64,000 bases of DNA from Bugulina stolonifera (Eukaryota; Bryozoa; Gymnolaemata; Cheilostomatida; Bugulidae): assembly GCA_935421135.1 (NCBI GenBank), contig OW285196.1:5561001-5625000 (forward strand). The letters run 5' to 3'. A program made the position numbers and the translations under genes. The notes below the pieces were generated by a model. That model was not told the origin of the DNA. It did no database searches and worked only from the letters and a program-made list of their open reading frames with translations. How positions within the stretch are numbered: position 1 is the first letter of the stretch; every line of letters begins with the position of its first letter. Shown here piece after piece: positions 59,912 through 64,000 of the stretch.

Positions 59912-62900
59912 CTAGACACATGTATCCTGGTCAGCAATGTAAGTCAGGTCACTGTTGTAGCAACTGGAGTACAGAGCAATGTGTACAGATTTTTCTTCAG
60001 AGTTCTTTTTTGCCTCAACCAACCTTATAAAATTCGTAAACAAATATTTACCATGAGTCTTATAATATTATGTGTATAATCATTTCTCAGGCTACCATAT
60101 ACAGTAGATAAATAATGTACATTACTTAGTACACAAGTTACTGATTCACGCTGAGTGTAATTCTTAGCCCATGTGTAATGGTGAAGTACATTGTATAATG
60201 GCATTTAAACACCAAATGAACAACTATTTAATGCATTTTGGCCCATCTAGCTGTTCTTGGTGCAAGGCACTTTTAACTAAACACACAACTTCTTCACAGT
60301 CAACATTGATAAAAATGCAAGCTATACTTGACGACCTTTAATTTATTGTCAACATTTGACTATGAGGAATTGAATCCTGATGATATACATGTACTCTAGC
60401 TAATAATACTTACGGAGAAGTTTCAGAGATAATAAAGATGTTGGTGCACATCTCAGGTGTCTCCTGGAGCCTCTCTTTCAGCAGATCAGTCAGAGCAGGA
60501 GGTGGTGTCACCACATCAACACTATAGACATTATCCGTTGGCCAATAGACAGTCAGAAGGTTATCATCACATACAAACCAAGGTTGTTTAGTAGAGGACA
60601 TAGCGCAATCTACAGAAGGTTACTAGTCATTCAATTCAATACACAAATCCAGATATCTCAGTTCTAACGTATTCAAGAGCAGTTGGATGGCGAGAGACTT
60701 ATGGTGAAATCAGTCTTTCACACGATGGAACTGATACCGAATACCAGCTAGAAAATTCTATCAAACTATAATAATCATATTCTATGATTTACGATTAGCT
60801 CTAATCATGCACATCTCATCCATTCCTACAAATATTGAGTGTTTCAGTCGTATGAATTTACCTTCAATACAGATTGATTGAAACTGTTTTTCTCTCTGAA
60901 GGAGAACAGCTCGAAGTACTTCTTGGGTATTGTTGTCTGATACAGATGAACAACTAGTTTCATACTCAGCTTTGAAAACCAAAGTTCTTATCACTTGGGA
61001 ACCTGCAAATATTGTACAGCATACCAGATTAACTCTCCTCAGTTTACATTTCTTGGACAAAAATGTAATTTACATAATTATTCAAATGTACTGAATTCTA
61101 CTGATACATTTATTATATGTCTAGTATATCTCTAAGAACTAGGCAATTTTGTTAGGGATTATCGCATATTTTTAAGAGCTCAATCTAGCATTGCTGATTT
61201 GTAGGATATGCATTGTACAATGTACATGTACACTTGTACGCGTATTTGGTAGAACTAGCTAGTAGCTAAAGCAATAATACAATGTGTATACAAGGAATCA
61301 GATAAATACAGTGTAAAACAGCAGTATGTGTTTTGGTATTAGTACACAATCCACTATACCTACATGACTGTATAGTTGTAGCGCATTGTCAAATAAAACT
61401 CACTGATCACTTGGACATAATAACTGCAGGTGAACGAGTTGTGTTCTCTTTTAAACTGGTGGACTCCAAGAGATAGAACAGCAATATTTCCACAGTGCAG
61501 TCTGACTTCAGCTTTCTTCTGTTCTGGACTAACGTAGACCATTATGTTGTTATACGGACAGAGAGCTGATTGATATAAGTCACTTTCTGTAAAGATGATT
61601 AAACAGATTTCATGGTATTTTTTTGCCAGCAAAGGCAGCCACTGTACTTTGTCATTGAACTGGTTAGTTTGTTAATATGAATACTTGCTGTGGAAATATG
61701 AAGAAATATATCATGGATATATCTAAATATTATTTTCTACATGAACTTTCAATACAACGTGCAAAGCTAACTACATGTACATGTACTAGATTACTACTAC
61801 TGCTGCAGTAGTAGGGGAGATTTGGCCATATACAAACTGTTATAGAAACGCATTACAGTCAACTACTATAATTACAATGTATCACTGCTATATATATATT
61901 ATCTGAATGACCAGATTTAAATATCTAGCAGTATTGTAGACCACGACAAGGAGCAGGCAAGGAGCAGACGAGGAGCAGGCAAGGAGCAGACAAGGAGCGG
62001 GCAAGGAGTAGACAAGGAGCAGGCAAGGAACAGACAAGGAGCAGCGGTGACTGAGTGGTTAGGATGCTGAACCTTCATGGTTCCAGGTTCGAATTTCTGT
62101 TAAAGTGGTGCTAGGAAGAGCATTCCTCTGCCATCTGGGTTTTCTCACAGGGAGTTGGTCGGCACTGGCACCCTACAGTGCAAGTTGCAAGGGGCTGGTC
62201 TTGCGAGGAGAATAAGCTGGTGGGTATTTTGTTTAATGTAGACCCCAATAAGCTGTGCTTGCATTGGCAGCATACATCGTCATAGTATAGAGTAAATCAC
62301 ACACACATGCTTCTTTCTAGTTAAAGACTCGCATTACAGTTGTTGCTAACTCACCACTATATCTGTAGACACCACCAATCCCTCCAACATATACTTCATT
62401 ATTTACTTTAAGGAGGGAATAAGGAAATAGCGCTAACTGAGTTCCATTGGTACACGGCAACACTCCATTAGTACATACTGGTCCCACTACACCTGTGTTC
62501 ATATTTAGTAGGCGGAGTTTCATGTTAATCTGATCAGCAACTAAGATGAGACCATCTCCCACTTCTAGTAGATCAAGTGGGTGACGGAATCTAGAGTCAC
62601 TTAAACTACCATCAACATCTCCACTAGATGTTGAACCAGCAATTATGGTGTTTGTAGCAGTTCCATTATTTAGCCAGTCTACTTCTGAGATGTAGTGTTG
62701 ATTACTTACAAGTAGTTTGCTGTTTACCCACAGCATACCACCAGGGTATTTGAAGCCTGATCTAGCAACTGTACCAACCTCTCCAGTATGTAAATCTACA
62801 GACTTCAGTGCATGGTCCGACCAGTCTGTTACTAGCAGTCTGCCTGGGTGCCTAGCATCTGCTACAATAACCCGTGGCCAACTCAATCTTCCTTTAAAGT

Positions 62901-63725
62901 AGCTCGTGGCACCACACGATCCTGCTAATGTTTGTAGCATGTTGTTCTGTCTATTTAGAATTTTCAAACAGTTGCCATGATTCTCATGGGTAACTAGGGC
63001 AATGTGGGTGGAGTTAACTTGTGTGAAACTGGTGATCAATGCGTTAGGCAATGTTACAACAAAGGAAGCCGTCTGCCAATCAGTGGTTTGGAGAGATCCA
63101 GATTCACCATATATAATACTTCCATCATCCTTGTACAGATCCAGCTCCATATGGTAGACGACGGATTCGATATGTAACATTTCTTCTGACTTGCTAAAGG
63201 TTATGCTGTAAGGAACAGGGGCAGTCAGCATTAATCAAGATAAGTGCACACAGTGACGAAAATATTATAAAATAGGCGTAATGTCTTCGTGCTGATACAT
63301 TAATAAAAAGTATGCTGAAATAGCCCTATTGATGTGTGAGTAATACATGTATATTTTATTATTTTCAATGACAGCATGATTACGGACTGTTGTTTACTGT
63401 ACATGTAAGTAGAATAAAGTAGGAAGAATGAAAAGTAGTACGGTTTAGTAATTTCATGTGTTTGAAATCATAAAAGTCCTCTATAACATCATGACAGTGA
63501 GTATTATCATTACCGTTTCATAAAGTGATAAAAACTGCATACTACATGTATAATAATTGTAGTGTCAAACCGTAACAATAAATAAGCATCTACTTGTGTG
63601 TAAATCTGTCATTTATTAGTCAGGATTTATCTATAATAAGTGCAGATTTATTAGTAGTCAATTTACCTCGATGGGTTCACCTCAGATGAATCTGTTAATC
63701 CACTTGCTCTAGTAACCAGCAAGCA
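59912..63725 (-). CDS. Secreted NHL beta-propeller gene G3, 5' end outside window
   Basis: Seven exons visible: 63725-63667, 63205-62355, 61836-61801, 61586-61404, 61002-60862, 60609-60414, 60023-59912; phases match G2. By comparison the first exon (about 14 codons of the leader) should lie just past 64000. The 851-nt exon encodes an NHL propeller (NSTHIALVTHENHGNCLKIL, ILVADQINMKLRLLNMNTG). After it come a short exon with a WPNLPYYC motif, a segment with CPYNN, CGN and CSYYV, a segment with KAEYETSC and SICIEG, and a last Cys pair ending DTCV. No stop or shift is seen, so this is the intact member. Probably secreted; ligand and role unknown. Intron 3 holds a SINE not present in G2. Confidence 0.85.
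61951..62043. repeat. 22-bp minisatellite beside the SINE in G3 intron
   Basis: Alternating gcaggcaagga and gcagacaagga units, about eight, directly abutting the SINE head. Confidence 0.9.
62040..62255 (+). mobile_element. tRNA-derived SINE in G3 intron
   Basis: A box in GTGACTGAGTGGTTAGGATG and B box in GGTTCGAATTTC, then a GC-richer body (ctgccatctgggttttctcac, gcactggcaccctacagtgc). The same intron of G2 runs straight from ...cacaaga to tgcagtgcttgcattggcagc (near 54065-54095), so SINE plus minisatellite are an insertion in G3. Confidence 0.8.
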
Positions 63726-64000
63726 CTAAATGTAAGAATTATGATATACATGTACATTGTAAAGGTAATCATTACATGTAATCATTTTACTGGTATTCCA
63801 ACAATTAAACCTAACATGAGTTATGGATATACATGTACAACGTAGAACAAAGCAAACTTTGTTATGGTTAGGCACGTCGACAATATAATATTCAACAACT
63901 GAAAAGTTAACTTCTAACAAATAAAGGCAATTTTGTGCAACAAATACAAAAAAATTGCACAAAATTCCTGAAAATAGTTAGATTTTTAATACATAATAGT
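63726..64000. other. G3 first intron, window edge
   Basis: Matches the first intron of G2 (55561-55907) in part; the leader exon is expected beyond the edge. Confidence 0.5.

Noticed and set aside
62717..62902. Plus-strand ORFs opposite the G2 and G3 propeller exons
   Set aside because: Antisense shadows conserved only because the real minus-strand exons are.

Overview
The window is AT-rich, intron-bearing metazoan DNA. A short membrane-anchored collagen, tiny secreted Cys-rich peptide genes with TATA boxes and 5'UTR introns, NHL beta-propeller proteins, tRNA-headed SINEs, solo LTRs and several DNA-transposon families together suggest an early-branching animal. A demosponge is the best guess, inferred from gene content only. 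No rRNA, genuine tRNA gene, CRISPR array or operon is visible. Gene models were built by eye from splice signals, reading phase and comparison of paralogues inside the window.

Layout. (1) 0.8-3.4 kb, + strand: a four-exon transmembrane collagen with a furin-like site, carrying an 11-bp minisatellite in intron 2. (2) 6.3-36.7 kb: a family of small secreted six-cysteine peptides. Gene A (6.37-6.70 kb, -) and gene B (13.05-13.68 kb, -) are diverged; C (21.10-21.67 kb, -), D (27.71-28.27 kb, -) and E (33.63-34.88 kb, +) are nearly identical. All five have two coding exons, a phase-2 intron and a leader-type N-terminus; promoters with TATAAAAG and a separate 5'UTR exon are visible for each. A sixth copy survives only as an exon-1 fragment fused to a Tc1-like relic (20.1 kb). 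This stretch is full of nested and inverted duplications: a 5.4-kb palindrome around D, a solo LTR in the intron of E, a solo LTR broken by a hAT element upstream of C, a mariner relic and two Tc1 relics. (3) 37.7-40.4 kb: a duplicated 1.2-1.6 kb segment (other copy at 18.2-19.4 kb) whose end overlaps a two-exon defensin-like gene (39.27-40.35 kb, -) with a CSalphabeta cysteine pattern. (4) 42.4-64 kb: a secreted NHL-propeller family. G1 (+, 45.96-48.87 kb) has a frameshift and no downstream exons. G2 (-, 51.81-55.95 kb) is complete but carries a nonsense codon. G3 (-, 59.91 kb to past the window edge) is intact as far as seen. An orphan first exon (G0) lies at 42.5 kb. G2 and G3 are a tandem duplication of about 8 kb.

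Functionally the window looks like an accessory, fast-evolving locus of secreted products: two kinds of small disulfide-rich peptides (immune or chemical-defence type by analogy, not shown), secreted propeller proteins and a cell-surface collagen. They are not an operon; their clustering reflects local duplication. Repeated insertion of solo LTRs at ATAT targets and of tRNA-headed SINEs, with uninterrupted paralogues as empty-site controls, lets the order of events be read from sequence alone.
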